Part shown: piece after piece, positions 18,069 through 30,117 of the stretch
How positions within the stretch are numbered: position 1 is the first letter of the stretch
Layout of the letters: every line of letters starts with the position of its first letter
Origin: an uncultured Tateyamaria sp.
Lineage (GTDB): Bacteria > Pseudomonadota > Alphaproteobacteria > Rhodobacterales > Rhodobacteraceae
Reading direction: 5' to 3'
Assembly (NCBI RefSeq): GCF_947494755.1
Contig: NZ_CANLVZ010000014.1
Location: 1 to 64,000 of the forward strand
Length of the DNA: 64,000 nucleotides
Made by a program: the position numbers and the translations under genes
Notes under the pieces: model-generated
Database searches by the model: none
The model's input: the letters and a program-made list of their open reading frames with translations, nothing else
What the model was told of the DNA's origin: nothing

Positions 18069-18964
18069 GCCAGCCCCCTGAGTGCAAAGGCGGCAATCAT
18101 CATGCCCGACACATAAAGCAGCACGCCTGTCCCGTTGTACCAAGGGGCCTTGGCGCGCGGGTCGCGGAACATGATCGTCATCGCCCAGAATTGGAGGGCG
18201 AGCACCAACGCAACCCCGGCAGCATGAGCAGGCCTATCCCAAAGGGCGAGCAGCGCGATGACGATACCTTGGGGAATGGCCATGACTAAACACGCAACTT
18301 GCGCCGCGCGGCGCGGCCCAAGCGTGACGGGCAGAGAGTTCACGCCCGTTTGCCGATCTCCTTCGAGCGCCTTGAAGTCGTTGAGGGTCATGATGCCATG
18401 CGCACCGACCCCATAAAGCAGCGCGATTAGCAAGATTTCTGGCCGCGGTGCGCCTGCCGCCAAGACGGCAGCGCCGGTGACCCACGGCAGAGTTTCATAG
18501 CTGAGACCGACAAGGCCCGGACCCCACCAGCCTGATCGCTTCAGACGAACCGGTTCCGCGGAATAGGCCCACGCAGCAGCCACACCCACAAGGGTCGCGG
18601 CAAATCCATAGATGCCCAACTGCCAGCCGACAAACAGCGACAGCGCCGACATGGCCAGCGCGATCCACAGCCCCCACCGGCCCGGAATACGACCCGACGG
18701 AATCGGGCGATCGGGTTCGTTGATCGCATCCACATGACGGTCGCACCAGTCATTCGCCGCCTGAGACATGCCGCACACAATCGGACCAGCCAACAGCACA
18801 CCCAAAAGGACAAGATACCACTGACCGGCGGGGGCGACACCGGATGAGATCACGCCGCACAGATAGGCCCACATTGGCGGAAACCACGTGATCGGCTTGA
18901 TCAGGCGCAGCGCCGCAGCAGGCTCTGGAAAACGACGTGCGTGTAGGGTGGGACTGACATCCAT
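18065..18964 (-). CDS. bchG: Bacteriochlorophyll synthase BchG
   Basis: UbiA-family prenyltransferase that esterifies bacteriochlorophyllide a with geranylgeranyl diphosphate in the membrane. The 299-residue protein has RLIKPITWFPPMWAYLCG, the Asp-rich NDWCDRHVDAINEPDRPIPSGR (first prenyl-diphosphate site) and the second Asp motif NDFKALEGDRQTG, with about eight transmembrane helices. No Shine-Dalgarno precedes the ATG; a PpsR operator starts one base upstream and a promoter is placed so that the message may be leaderless. bchJ and bchE, which lie upstream of bchG in Rhodobacter, are absent here. Confidence 0.96.
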   Translation of the reverse strand: MDVSPTLHARRFPEPAAALRLIKPITWFPPMWAYLCGVISSGVAPAGQWYLVLLGVLLAGPIVCGMSQAANDWCDRHVDAINEPDRPIPSGRIPGRWGLWIALAMSALSLFVGWQLGIYGFAATLVGVAAAWAYSAEPVRLKRSGWWGPGLVGLSYETLPWVTGAAVLAAGAPRPEILLIALLYGVGAHGIMTLNDFKALEGDRQTGVNSLPVTLGPRRAAQVACLVMAIPQGIVIALLALWDRPAHAAGVALVLALQFWAMTIMFRDPRAKAPWYNGTGVLLYVSGMMIAAFALRGLA

Positions 18965-18965
18965 G

Positions 18966-18983
18966 TGTCAACTATGGCTGACA
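18966..18983. promoter_or_regulatory. PpsR operator upstream of bchG
   Basis: Perfect TGT-N12-ACA palindrome (TGTCAACTATGGCTGACA), the established PpsR/CrtJ recognition pattern, one base before the bchG start codon. It covers the proposed -10 box of bchG, so binding would block transcription directly. Confidence 0.85.
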
Positions 18984-18999
18984 CCTTGAGTCGGCGCAA
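18971..18999 (-). promoter_or_regulatory. Predicted bchG promoter
   Basis: On the minus strand TTGCGC (18994-18999) and CATAGT (18971-18976) are 17 bp apart. The expected transcription start falls at or within a base of the A of the bchG ATG at 18964, which would explain the missing ribosome-binding site. Inferred from spacing and sequence only. Confidence 0.45.
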
Positions 19000-19012
19000 G
19001 AGTATGGGCGGC

Positions 19013-20434
19013 TTAGCCGTTTTTGCTGAGCAGCCCGAATTTACGCAGTTTGACATAGAGGGATTGACGCGACAGCCCTAGCATTTCCGCAGCAGCCACC
19101 CGGTTATTTCGCGTCAGGTTCACCGCTGTCTCGATGCACATTTTCTCAACCACATCAGTGGTTTCCGATACAATTTCTTTGAGGGACGCAGTACCCACAA
19201 GATCCATCACATTGCTGCTGGGGTCTGGCAGATGACCGGTGCCCGAGGTGTCCGCGTCGCGCACCCCGCCCATCCGGCTGACATCGCGGATGATCAAAGC
19301 CACGGCAGGGTTGGCCGGGTCTTCTAACTGGGCGGCGGACACTTCAACCGGCACACGCGCACCCAGATCATTCACCATGCGGCTGGCATAAATGCGCATC
19401 TGCCCCGCTTTTGCGGCGTTGTCGAGCAACACGCTCATGTCGATCTGGCCGCGCGCCATGAAGTCCGCCAATGATGCACCGACGACGTCACTGAGGTGGG
19501 CCGCGCCAATCAAATCAAGGAACGCCTCGTTAACGGAGAGGATGACACCGCGCGGGTCCATGAAGACGACCGAGTCCGTTGTGGCACGAAACAGGGCAGC
19601 GGCGTGATTGATGGGCGTGTCTGACGTGTCGGCGGCGGGCGCGCTGCCGGACAAACGGCACATCAACATACGTTGGCCAGCCGCGCGGAACACGATGGGT
19701 TGCAGGGACAAGGTTTGACGGGTGCGCGTGGCGCGCACCGTCACGGGACCTGCATCGTCAGACAGGGTCGCGTTCATCAGGCTTTCCGTCAGTTCCGCAC
19801 CCGAGCGGTCGGAAAAGAGGCTGGCAAAGGTCGCACCCGTCAGGGCCTCGCGCTTGAGGCCAAGCAGGGCCGCCGCCTTTTCATTCGCATCATCCACGCG
19901 GCCCGTCTGAACAGAGACAAAGACGACAGCATCGTCCACATTGCTCATCACCACGCGATACCGGCTGTCAAACTCGCGGCGGGCTTCATAGCCTTGCTCG
20001 AGGGCGATCTGGGCCTGAACCAATTGCTGCTGCGTTTCCGCAATCGGGCGCAGATCGCGGCCCAACAGCAAAACGGCGTTTTCCTGACCAAAGGGGTGGA
20101 ATGTATAGCGGACTGGATATTGCCACACGGCGTTGTCAGCGTGGTTCAGTTCAATTGACTTCCTGAGCGTGCCGCCTGACGTATACGCATCATGGGCATT
20201 CTTAAACTTTTCGATGCTCTCGTCAGTCAGGAAGTCCACAATCGGGCGACCCTCCCAATGGCTGAGATTGCCAAAGCTGTCGTCTTGGGTGTTCAGCAAA
20301 ACCGACAGCACCGTGCCCTCCGCAGAGACAACAAGGGCGATATCCGACGCGGCCGCGACGATGCTGCTCAGGAATTCCGGCTCGATCAGCGGCACGCTGC
20401 CGCTGCTCCAGAAGTTGCTGCCGCCCCTCGTCAT
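19013..20434 (-). CDS. ppsR: Photosynthesis repressor PpsR/CrtJ
   Basis: Redox- and light-responsive repressor of bch, crt and light-harvesting genes that binds TGT-N12-ACA. The 473-residue protein has tandem PAS regions (roughly 20-130, 155-265 and 285-400) and a C-terminal Fis-type helix-turn-helix (about 442-467, NNRVAAAEMLGLSRQSLYVK). Cys433 just before the helix-turn-helix and Cys259 correspond in position to the redox cysteines of Rhodobacter PpsR. The ATG at 20434 overlaps the ppaA stop (ATGA). Its targets here are marked by eight operators. Confidence 0.95.
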   Translation of the reverse strand: MTRGGSNFWSSGSVPLIEPEFLSSIVAAASDIALVVSAEGTVLSVLLNTQDDSFGNLSHWEGRPIVDFLTDESIEKFKNAHDAYTSGGTLRKSIELNHADNAVWQYPVRYTFHPFGQENAVLLLGRDLRPIAETQQQLVQAQIALEQGYEARREFDSRYRVVMSNVDDAVVFVSVQTGRVDDANEKAAALLGLKREALTGATFASLFSDRSGAELTESLMNATLSDDAGPVTVRATRTRQTLSLQPIVFRAAGQRMLMCRLSGSAPAADTSDTPINHAAALFRATTDSVVFMDPRGVILSVNEAFLDLIGAAHLSDVVGASLADFMARGQIDMSVLLDNAAKAGQMRIYASRMVNDLGARVPVEVSAAQLEDPANPAVALIIRDVSRMGGVRDADTSGTGHLPDPSSNVMDLVGTASLKEIVSETTDVVEKMCIETAVNLTRNNRVAAAEMLGLSRQSLYVKLRKFGLLSKNG

Positions 20435-21213
20435 AGCCGGCCCAATGCCTTCATGCGTTTTGTGCAAAAGCCGTAGACGTCTGCCGCTGACTTCGTAACC
20501 AGATCCACGTCTGTCTGACCCTTTATTCCTTCGGCACTGGCGCGCACCGATCCGCCCAACGCCAGCACGGGCGGGATGTCGACTGATGCCCGGATCGTTT
20601 TAACAGTCCGAGTGATGCTTTCAAGGGCTGCAATGCGTGCGCAGGAAAACAGAACCATGTTCGGCTGATCACAGATCACCCGGGCCATGACCTGCTTGCG
20701 GGTTTCGGAGATGGATAGGCTGACATCACCCCCCAAGCGGCGCAACTGAGCGGCCACAACGCTGGCCCCCAGAAAATGCTGTTCGCCTTCGGGAACCACG
20801 ACAAGCGCGTGGATGGCACCGGGATCATCCGCATGCGCCCCGTTCAGCCCAAGCGACGCCTCGCTCAACAAGGCTTGCAGGCGCAGCGACGCAATGGTCA
20901 CGTCGGCAAAGCTCATATCCGAGCTGAGCCACAACTCACCCAAAGCATAGGCAACTTGTGGGATATAAAGATCGATGATGGCGTCCACGGTCAGTCGAAA
21001 GCCGCGCATTTCATCCAGTACAAGGCAGGGATCAAATCCGGTCCGGGCGCTCGTCGCGCGCAACAAATAGTCAACGGCGACCTGACGGGCACCTGCTGTT
21101 GTCACGGTCTGACGTTCGCACAGCATTGAAATGACCTGAGATGCCAGCGGCTCCAAGTCCGTTGAGTGCTCAAATACAGAGCGGGTCGGGCCATGTGGGT
21201 CGTCATGCGCCAT
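20431..21213 (-). CDS. ppaA: Cobalamin-binding PpsR antirepressor PpaA/AerR
   Basis: B12-dependent photoreceptor that modulates PpsR/CrtJ. The 260-residue protein has an N-terminal helical cap with GELWLSSDMSFADVTIASLR (about residues 92-111) and a C-terminal Rossmann-like cobalamin-binding domain with PEGEQHFLGASVVAAQLRRLG; His146 in this motif corresponds to the histidine that ligates cobalamin in AerR. A GAGGT site lies 5 bases before the ATG. It forms a two-gene unit with ppsR and is divergent from bchF. Confidence 0.92.
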   Translation of the reverse strand: MAHDDPHGPTRSVFEHSTDLEPLASQVISMLCERQTVTTAGARQVAVDYLLRATSARTGFDPCLVLDEMRGFRLTVDAIIDLYIPQVAYALGELWLSSDMSFADVTIASLRLQALLSEASLGLNGAHADDPGAIHALVVVPEGEQHFLGASVVAAQLRRLGGDVSLSISETRKQVMARVICDQPNMVLFSCARIAALESITRTVKTIRASVDIPPVLALGGSVRASAEGIKGQTDVDLVTKSAADVYGFCTKRMKALGRL

Positions 21214-21280
21214 GGATTACCTCGATCCTGAGCAACGCAATGAACAACTCTGGCGCGTCAGAGTCGCGGATACGTCAAAA

Positions 21281-21309
21281 ATTGTCTGCCTCAACGGCTT
21301 GATTGTCAA
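21281..21309 (-). promoter_or_regulatory. Predicted ppaA-ppsR promoter
   Basis: On the minus strand TTGACA (21304-21309) and GACAAT (21281-21286) are 17 bp apart. The -35 box is the right half of the adjacent PpsR operator, suggesting autoregulation of ppaA-ppsR. The predicted start leaves a leader of about 60 nt. Confidence 0.5.
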
Positions 21310-21321
21310 CTGTGTTTGACA
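21304..21321. promoter_or_regulatory. PpsR operator, ppaA-proximal
   Basis: Perfect palindrome TGTCAACTGTGTTTGACA in the 308-bp gap between ppaA and bchF. It lies 127 bp from a second operator; DNA looping between the two is possible. Apart from the two operators, promoters and ribosome-binding sites I see no gene in this gap (21214-21521). Confidence 0.88.
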
Positions 21322-21447
21322 TTCATCCAGTAAGTTGACGGCAAGCGCAATGAGTCGTTCTGCCAAAAGCCTATAAAAAGCAGGTACTATGAAGGCCGCT
21401 CGCGTATATTTGCCAGAAATTGCACCGGCTTTGACTGACATCTGAAC

Positions 21448-21465
21448 TGTAACTTTTAATTGACA
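21448..21465. promoter_or_regulatory. PpsR operator, bchF-proximal
   Basis: Perfect palindrome TGTAACTTTTAATTGACA, the second operator of the ppaA-bchF gap. Its right half (TTGACA) is also the predicted -35 of bchF. Confidence 0.88.
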
Positions 21466-21489
21466 CTTTTCCCTTCGCACCGATACCCT
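21460..21489 (+). promoter_or_regulatory. Predicted bchF promoter
   Basis: TTGACA (21460-21465), 18 bp, TACCCT (21484-21489). The start site would be near 21496, upstream of AAGGGGAG and the bchF ATG. The -35 overlaps the PpsR operator. Confidence 0.45.
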
Positions 21490-21521
21490 GAATTGTAAGC
21501 TAAGGGGAGAGTTCCATCAAA

Positions 21522-23302
<1,781 letters not shown>

Positions 23303-23342
23303 CCTTTCATTGTTCCAAAAATATGCAGATGGACGGGCCCCG

Positions 23343-24893
23343 ATGAAGCTGACGGTCTGGACATATGAAGGCCCGCCCCATGTCGGCGCGATGCGCGTCG
23401 CGACAGGCATGACCGGATTGCACTATGTGCTGCACGCCCCGCAGGGCGACACCTATGCGGACCTGTTGTTCACGATGATCGAACGGCGCGATCACCGCCC
23501 GCCGGTCACCTACACCACCTTTCAGGCGCGAGACCTTGGTGCCGACACCGCCAACCTGTTCAAGTCCGCCGCCCAGGACGCCTATGACCGGTTCAAACCC
23601 GAGGCAATCATCGTCGGTGCGTCCTGCACGGCCGAGTTGATCCAGGACGACCCCGGTGGCATGGCCGAAACCATGGGCCTGCCCGTGCCGGTGATCCCGC
23701 TGGAACTGCCCAGCTATCAGCGCAAGGAAAACTTCGGCGCGGACGAGACGTTCTTTCAGATCGTCAAGACGCTGGCCAAACCAATGGAGCGGACCAAGCA
23801 GATCTCGGCCAATCTGATCGGTCCGACCGCGCTTGGCTTTCGTCACCGCGACGACATTCAAGAGGTTACCGCGCTGCTGTCGGACATGGGTATCAGCGTC
23901 AATGTGGTGGCTCCCATGACGTCGTCTCCGCAAGACATTGCCCGTATGGGGGCCGCCCATTTCAATGTGTTGATGTATCCCGAAACGGGCGAAAGTGCTG
24001 CACGCTGGCTCGAGCGCGAGATGGATCAGCCCTATACCAAAATTGTTCCGATTGGCGTTGGTGCGACGCGGGATTTTGTCGCCGAAGTGGCGGAGATCAC
24101 GGGGCGCGACGCTTATATCGACACATCCCGTTTGCGCCTACCCTGGTATTCGAAATCCGTCGACTCCACCTATCTGACCGGCAAGCGCGTCTTCATCTTC
24201 GGGGACGGCACCCATGTGATGGCCGCTGCCCGCGTCGCCCGTGACGAGATGGGGTTCGAAGTCGTTGGTATGGGGTGCTACAACCGCGAACTGGCCCGCC
24301 CAGTGCGCGCTATGGCGAAGGATTTCGGCATCACCGCCACAATCACCGACGACTACCTCGAGGTCGAGCACGTGATCGAGGCGTTGCAACCCGAAATGAT
24401 CCTTGGCACCCAGATGGAGCGCCATATCGGCAAGCGCCTCGGCATTCCTTGCGCTGTGATTTCGGCCCCTGTTCATGTGCAGGATTTCCCCGCCCGCTAT
24501 TCGCCACAAATGGGCGTCGAGGGCGCGAACGTATTGTTCGATACATGGGTTCATCCGCTGGTCATGGGGTTGGAAGAGCATCTCTTGCATATGTTCCGCG
24601 ACGATTTCGAGTTCCACGATGCGGCGGGAGCCTCCCATCATGGCGGGTCTGCGCCTGCGGCGAGCGCAGAGGGGGGGCCAGCCCCCCAAACCCCCCGCGG
24701 TACTTCTGGTCAAAAGAAGACAGAGAGTGGCGATGTCATTTGGCTGGATGCAGCCGAGCGCGAATTGAAGAAGATCCCGTTTTTTGTCCGTGGCAAGGCG
24801 CGCCGCAACACCGAGAGTTTTGCCGCCGAGCGTGGTATGGGCGAGATTTCTGTCGATACCCTTTACGAAGCGAAGGCCCATTTTGCGCGATGA
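23343..24893 (+). CDS. bchB: Light-independent protochlorophyllide reductase subunit BchB
   Basis: Partner of BchN in the catalytic component; contributes to the intersubunit cluster and substrate site. The 516-residue protein starts [20 protein letters not shown] and retains [16 protein letters not shown] and the C-terminal [18 protein letters not shown] domain. The linker before that C-terminal domain (about residues 430-467) is unusual: it includes a stretch (about 443-461) encoded by a copy of a repeat otherwise found between genes in this window. The linker is naturally variable, so the protein is probably active. The 40-bp gap after bchN contains an upstream in-frame start I rejected. 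Confidence 0.97.
   Translation: MKLTVWTYEGPPHVGAMRVATGMTGLHYVLHAPQGDTYADLLFTMIERRDHRPPVTYTTFQARDLGADTANLFKSAAQDAYDRFKPEAIIVGASCTAELIQDDPGGMAETMGLPVPVIPLELPSYQRKENFGADETFFQIVKTLAKPMERTKQISANLIGPTALGFRHRDDIQEVTALLSDMGISVNVVAPMTSSPQDIARMGAAHFNVLMYPETGESAARWLEREMDQPYTKIVPIGVGATRDFVAEVAEITGRDAYIDTSRLRLPWYSKSVDSTYLTGKRVFIFGDGTHVMAAARVARDEMGFEVVGMGCYNRELARPVRAMAKDFGITATITDDYLEVEHVIEALQPEMILGTQMERHIGKRLGIPCAVISAPVHVQDFPARYSPQMGVEGANVLFDTWVHPLVMGLEEHLLHMFRDDFEFHDAAGASHHGGSAPAASAEGGPAPQTPRGTSGQKKTESGDVIWLDAAERELKKIPFFVRGKARRNTESFAAERGMGEISVDTLYEAKAHFAR
24670..24726 (+). repeat. Intragenic copy of hairpin-tail repeat in bchB
   Basis: G7-C-C-A-G-C6 inverted repeat (24671-24687) followed by a GGTACTTCTGGTCAAAAGAAG tail. 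The tail aligns closely with the intergenic copy at 46717-46765 (GGTATTTCTGGCGAAAAGAAG with matching flanks). Length is compatible with the bchB frame, and no stop is introduced. Confidence 0.7.
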
Positions 24894-24912
24894 GACTGGC
24901 ATAACAGGGCGC

Positions 24913-27900
24913 ATGCCCGGCTACCGTGTGGTCATCATCACACTGGACAGCCATGCCGCTGGCCCCGCCTGCCGCGCGATGGAGGCATTGGCCGCCGACT
25001 ACCCCGGCCTTGATTTGCAGATCCATGCGGCCGCCGAGTGGGGCGAAACCCCCGGGTCGTTCGAGGCAGCCGAGGATGCGGTGCGCCATGGTGACATCAT
25101 CATTGCGAACCTGCTGTTCCTGGAAGAGCACGTTGCCCGCATCCTGCCTGCACTCCGGGCGCGGCGCGATCAGTGTGATGCAATGGTGGGCGTGGTGGCC
25201 GATGCGGAGGTCGTCAAGCTGACCCGCATGGGGACGCTCGACATGATGGCCCCACCCAGCACCATGGGCAAGTTGATGAAGCGGCTGCGTGGCTCCTCCA
25301 AGCCCTCGACCGAAAGCGGTGCCAAGAAGATGGCGATGTTGCGTCGCCTGCCCAAGATACTGAAGTTCCTGCCGGGCAAAGCGCAGGATCTGCGCGCCTG
25401 GTTCCTAGTGATGCAATACTGGCTGGGCGGGTCTGATGACAATATCCGCGCGATGGTCCAGTTCCTGCTGAACCGCTATGCGACCGACACGGCCTGGGCC
25501 GATGCGCCCGAAGCGGCGGCCCCGGTCGAGTACCCTGATACGGGCCTTTACCATCCTGATCTGGCCGCGCGCATTACGGTCGATCCTGCGGATGTGCCCG
25601 GCCCCAAGGGTGCGACCCTGACCGTCGGGCTTGTCATGTTGCGCTCTTATGTATTGAGCGGAGATACCGGCCATTACGACGGCGTGATCCGCGCCTTCGA
25701 GGCGCGCGGTGTGCGTGTTCTGCCCGCCTTTGCCGGTGGCCTCGATGCCCGCCCTGCGGTCGAGACCTATTTCATGGGCAAGGTCGATGCCCTCGTTTCG
25801 CTCACCGGATTTTCGCTGGTGGGTGGCCCGGCCTACAATGACAATGACGCCGCCGTCGCGCTGCTGAGCGAACTCGATGTGCCCTACATCGCCGCGCATT
25901 CGCTCGAGTTCCAGACTTTGGGTCAATGGGCCAACAGCTCGGGCGGCCTTGGCCCGATTGAGACAACGATGCTGGTGGCCTTGCCCGAACTTGACGGGGC
26001 GACCTGCCCGACTGTGTTCGGTGGGCGGCTTGGACCTGAGGGGTGTACCGGGTGCGCGCACAAATGTCAGACCGGGTCTGAGCCCAAAGCGATGGTGCCC
26101 TGTTTCGAGCGGATCGACTCGCTGGTGGAAAAGGCGCGCCGCCTTGGTCAGTTGCGTCGCGCGAAGAACGCGGACAAGAAAGTCGCTGTCGTCCTGTTCG
26201 GCTTCCCCCCTAATGCAGGGGCGGTCGGAACGGCGGCCTATCTTTCCGTGTTTGAAAGCCTGTTCAACACGCTGCGTGAGATGCGCGCCCGTGGCTATAC
26301 CGTCGATGTGCCCGAGAGCGTGGACGCCCTGCGTGCTCAGGTGATCGAAGGCAATGCGGCCCAATACGGCCAGCAGGCCAACGTGGCCGCCCACGTAGAT
26401 GCCGACACCATCGTGCGCACCTCGCGCCATCTGGCCGAAGTGGAGGCTGTTTGGGGGCCTGCGCCGGGTCGGGTGCAATCCGATGGGCGCGGTGTGTTCG
26501 TGCTGGGGGCTGAACTTGGCAATGTGTTTGTCGGGGTGCAGCCCGCATTCGGCTACGAAGGCGATCCGATGCGCCTGTTGTTCGAGAGGGGGTTCGCGCC
26601 AACCCATGCTTTCGTTGCGTTCTACCAGTGGCTGCGCGACACCTACGCCGCTGATGCGATCCTGCATTTCGGAATGCACGGTGCGCTGGAATTCATGCCG
26701 GGCAAACAGGTGGGTATGGGCGCGCGCGACTGGCCGGACCGGCTGATCGGCGAGATGCCGAATATCTATCTTTATGCCGCCAACAACCCGTCCGAGGCGT
26801 CGCTTGCCAAGCGGCGGTCGGGCGCTGTGACCATCAGCCATCTTACACCGCCCTTGGCGACATCGGGGCTTTACAAGGGCATGGCCGACCTCAAGGATTC
26901 GCTGTGTCGCTGGCGCGAGATGCATGCGGATGATCCGGCTCGCGGCGATATCGAGACACTGATCGCCGAACAGGCGGATGCGGTGGATATGGGTGGTGCG
27001 GCACCGGACACGCTGTGGCTCAAATTGCTCGAGACCGAAGACGCGCTGATCCCCGATGGGCTGCACGTGGTCGGTCAGCGCCTGAGCGATGCGGCGCGCG
27101 CGGAATACCTCGACATCATGCCTCATGCCGATGCGGATGCGCGGGCGCGGATGGACGCGCTGCTACAGGACGAGACGGAACTGGGCGCGATCATGAACGC
27201 TCTTGATGCGCGGTTTACCCGGCCCGTTGCGGGGGGCGATCTGATCCGCTCGCCCGACATTCTGCCGACGGGGCGCAACATCCACGCCTTCGATCCGTTC
27301 CGCATGCCGACCGCTTATGCTTGCCGCGACGGCGCGAAACAGGCCGAGTTGCTGCTTGAGACGCACCCGACCCTGCCTCGCTCGGTCGCGCTGGTGCTGT
27401 GGGGGTCTGACAATATCAAATCAGACGGTGGCCCGATCGCGCAGGCGCTGGCGCTGATGGGCTGCACGCCGCGGTTCGACAGTTTCGGGCGGCTTGCCGG
27501 GGCGGATCTGATCCCACTCGAAGAACTCGGCCGTCCGCGTATCGATGTGATTATGACCTTGTCAGGCATCTTCCGCGACCTCCTGCCGTTGCAATCGCGT
27601 ATGTTGGCCGAGGCGGCGTTGAAGTGTGCTCAGGCGGATGAGCCGCTGGATCAGAACTTTGTCCGGGCTCATGCGCTCGCCTATGCGGAAACCCAAAGCG
27701 TTGATCTCGAAACAGCGGCCTTGCGGGTCTTTTCCAATGCCGAAGGGGCCTATGGGTCGAACGTGAACCAATTGGTCGACAGCTCGGCCTTCGGGGACGA
27801 GGACGAGTTGGCGGATGCCTACGAGAACCGCAAGAGCTTTGCCTATGGCGTGGACGGCAAGTCGGCCGCCAATCCCAAGCTGCTGCAACAGGCGCTGGCG

Positions 27901-28443
27901 GATGTCGAACTGGCCTATCAGAATCTCGAGTCGGTCGAGTTGGGCGTCACCTCGGTCGATCACTACTTTGACACGCTCGGCGGGATTGCCCGGGCGGTGA
28001 AACGCGCGCGCGGGTCCGAGGCGGCGGTCTATATCGGCGATCAGACACGCGGGACGGCCAAAGTGCGCACCCTCAAGGATCAGGTCGCGCTTGAAACCCG
28101 CAGCCGGGCGCTGAACCCGAAATTCTTCGAAGGGCTGCTGAAACACGGCCCCGAAGGGGTGCGCCAGATCGAGGCGCATGTGACCAACACGGTCGGTTGG
28201 TCGGCCACGACGGGCCAGGTGGATGAATGGGTCTACCAGCGCATTTCGGAAACCTTTGTGCTGGATGACGAGATGCGCCAGCGCATCGCTGAGCTGAACC
28301 CCACCGCGTCGAGCCGGATGGCGAACCGCCTGATCGAGGCGTCGGACCGCAACTATTGGGCACCTGACGCCGCAACGCTGGCGGCGTTGCAGGATGCCGC
28401 CGATGCGCTTGAGGACAAACTGGAAGGGATCGCAGCCGAATGA
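24913..28443 (+). CDS. bchH: Magnesium chelatase subunit H
   Basis: Porphyrin-binding catalytic subunit of magnesium chelatase, inserting Mg2+ into protoporphyrin IX with BchI and BchD. The 1176-residue protein begins PGYRVVIITLDSHAAGPACR and has the CobN/Mg-chelatase-H fold with GGRLGPEGCTGCAHKCQTG near 380-400 and ILHFGMHGALEFMPGKQVGM near 580-600. The ATG at 24913, 19 bases after the bchB stop, gives the family length of about 1190; upstream in-frame codons lie inside bchB. Confidence 0.97.
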   Translation: MPGYRVVIITLDSHAAGPACRAMEALAADYPGLDLQIHAAAEWGETPGSFEAAEDAVRHGDIIIANLLFLEEHVARILPALRARRDQCDAMVGVVADAEVVKLTRMGTLDMMAPPSTMGKLMKRLRGSSKPSTESGAKKMAMLRRLPKILKFLPGKAQDLRAWFLVMQYWLGGSDDNIRAMVQFLLNRYATDTAWADAPEAAAPVEYPDTGLYHPDLAARITVDPADVPGPKGATLTVGLVMLRSYVLSGDTGHYDGVIRAFEARGVRVLPAFAGGLDARPAVETYFMGKVDALVSLTGFSLVGGPAYNDNDAAVALLSELDVPYIAAHSLEFQTLGQWANSSGGLGPIETTMLVALPELDGATCPTVFGGRLGPEGCTGCAHKCQTGSEPKAMVPCFERIDSLVEKARRLGQLRRAKNADKKVAVVLFGFPPNAGAVGTAAYLSVFESLFNTLREMRARGYTVDVPESVDALRAQVIEGNAAQYGQQANVAAHVDADTIVRTSRHLAEVEAVWGPAPGRVQSDGRGVFVLGAELGNVFVGVQPAFGYEGDPMRLLFERGFAPTHAFVAFYQWLRDTYAADAILHFGMHGALEFMPGKQVGMGARDWPDRLIGEMPNIYLYAANNPSEASLAKRRSGAVTISHLTPPLATSGLYKGMADLKDSLCRWREMHADDPARGDIETLIAEQADAVDMGGAAPDTLWLKLLETEDALIPDGLHVVGQRLSDAARAEYLDIMPHADADARARMDALLQDETELGAIMNALDARFTRPVAGGDLIRSPDILPTGRNIHAFDPFRMPTAYACRDGAKQAELLLETHPTLPRSVALVLWGSDNIKSDGGPIAQALALMGCTPRFDSFGRLAGADLIPLEELGRPRIDVIMTLSGIFRDLLPLQSRMLAEAALKCAQADEPLDQNFVRAHALAYAETQSVDLETAALRVFSNAEGAYGSNVNQLVDSSAFGDEDELADAYENRKSFAYGVDGKSAANPKLLQQALADVELAYQNLESVELGVTSVDHYFDTLGGIARAVKRARGSEAAVYIGDQTRGTAKVRTLKDQVALETRSRALNPKFFEGLLKHGPEGVRQIEAHVTNTVGWSATTGQVDEWVYQRISETFVLDDEMRQRIAELNPTASSRMANRLIEASDRNYWAPDAATLAALQDAADALEDKLEGIAAE

Positions 28444-28469
28444 CCCTCTTGATCCAGATCATACGTCGG

Positions 28470-28505
28470 AGCCTCCGGCGGGCATATTTTGAGAACAATG
28501 AAGGG
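28470..28505 (+). repeat. Hairpin-tail repeat, bchH-bchL gap
   Basis: GCCTCCGGCGGGC hairpin followed by ATATTTTGAGAACAATGAAGG, a divergent member of the same family as the copies at 24670, 46717, 55133 and 62801. It lies in the 91-bp gap between bchH and bchL, where a GGGCA/TGCCC stem also follows. Confidence 0.5.
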
Positions 28506-28522
28506 CACTTTCTGCCCCATGA

Positions 28523-29433
<911 letters not shown>

Positions 29434-29434
<1 letters not shown>

Positions 29435-30117
29435 TGCCGGCCTATGACCAAACCCGTGCGCGGGTCGAAGACTACTTCGACCGCACCGCGACCAAGACAT
29501 GGGAGCGTTTGACCTCGGACGCGCCGGTGTCACGGATTCGCGAGACCGTGCGGGCGGGTCGGGATCGGATGCGGGCCTTGATGCTGTCGCGTCTGCCTGA
29601 AGACTTGCGCGGGGCGCGGGTTCTGGATGCGGGCTGTGGCGCGGGCCCGGCGACCATAGAGTTGGCGGAGCGCGGGGCGCAGGTGGTTGCCGTCGATATC
29701 TCGCCCCAACTGATCGACATCGCGCGCACGCGCTTGCCCAAAGCCCTCAAGCGTCAGGTGGATTTCCGGGCGGGCGATATGTTCGACCCCGAACTGGGCC
29801 ATTTCGACGCGATCATCGCGATGGACAGTCTGATTTATTACACTGCCGAAGATATCGGCATGCATCTGGCCGCCTTGGAAAAACGCACCAGTGGCCCCAT
29901 GGTGTTCACAGTTGCGCCGCGCACACCTGCGCTAATGGTGATGTGGTATGCGGGTAAGGCGTTCCCGCGCTCGGACCGTTCGCCGGTGATGATACCGCAC
30001 GCGCATCCGACGCTGGCGAGGGCCGCCAAGGCCGCAGGCGTGCGCGCTACCTTGCGCCCAGTCGATCGGGTGACATCCGGCTTTTATATCTCCGAAGCGA
30101 TGGAGGTGCGGGCGTGA
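29434..30117 (+). CDS. bchM: Mg-protoporphyrin IX O-methyltransferase BchM
   Basis: SAM-dependent methylation of the C13 propionate of Mg-protoporphyrin IX, giving the substrate of the AcsF cyclase. The 227-residue protein has YDQTRARVEDYFDRTATKTWERL at the N-terminus and the SAM motif VLDAGCGAGPATIELAERG (about 65-83) followed by VVAVDIS. The ATG at 29434 shares a base with the bchL stop (TGATG). Its own stop overlaps the lhaA GTG. Confidence 0.96.

Noticed and set aside
25405-27126. 573-codon open frame antisense to bchH
   Set aside because: Fully opposite a clearly conserved gene in high-GC DNA; low-complexity His/Arg/Gly-rich translation typical of a mirror frame, with no ribosome-binding site or family resemblance.
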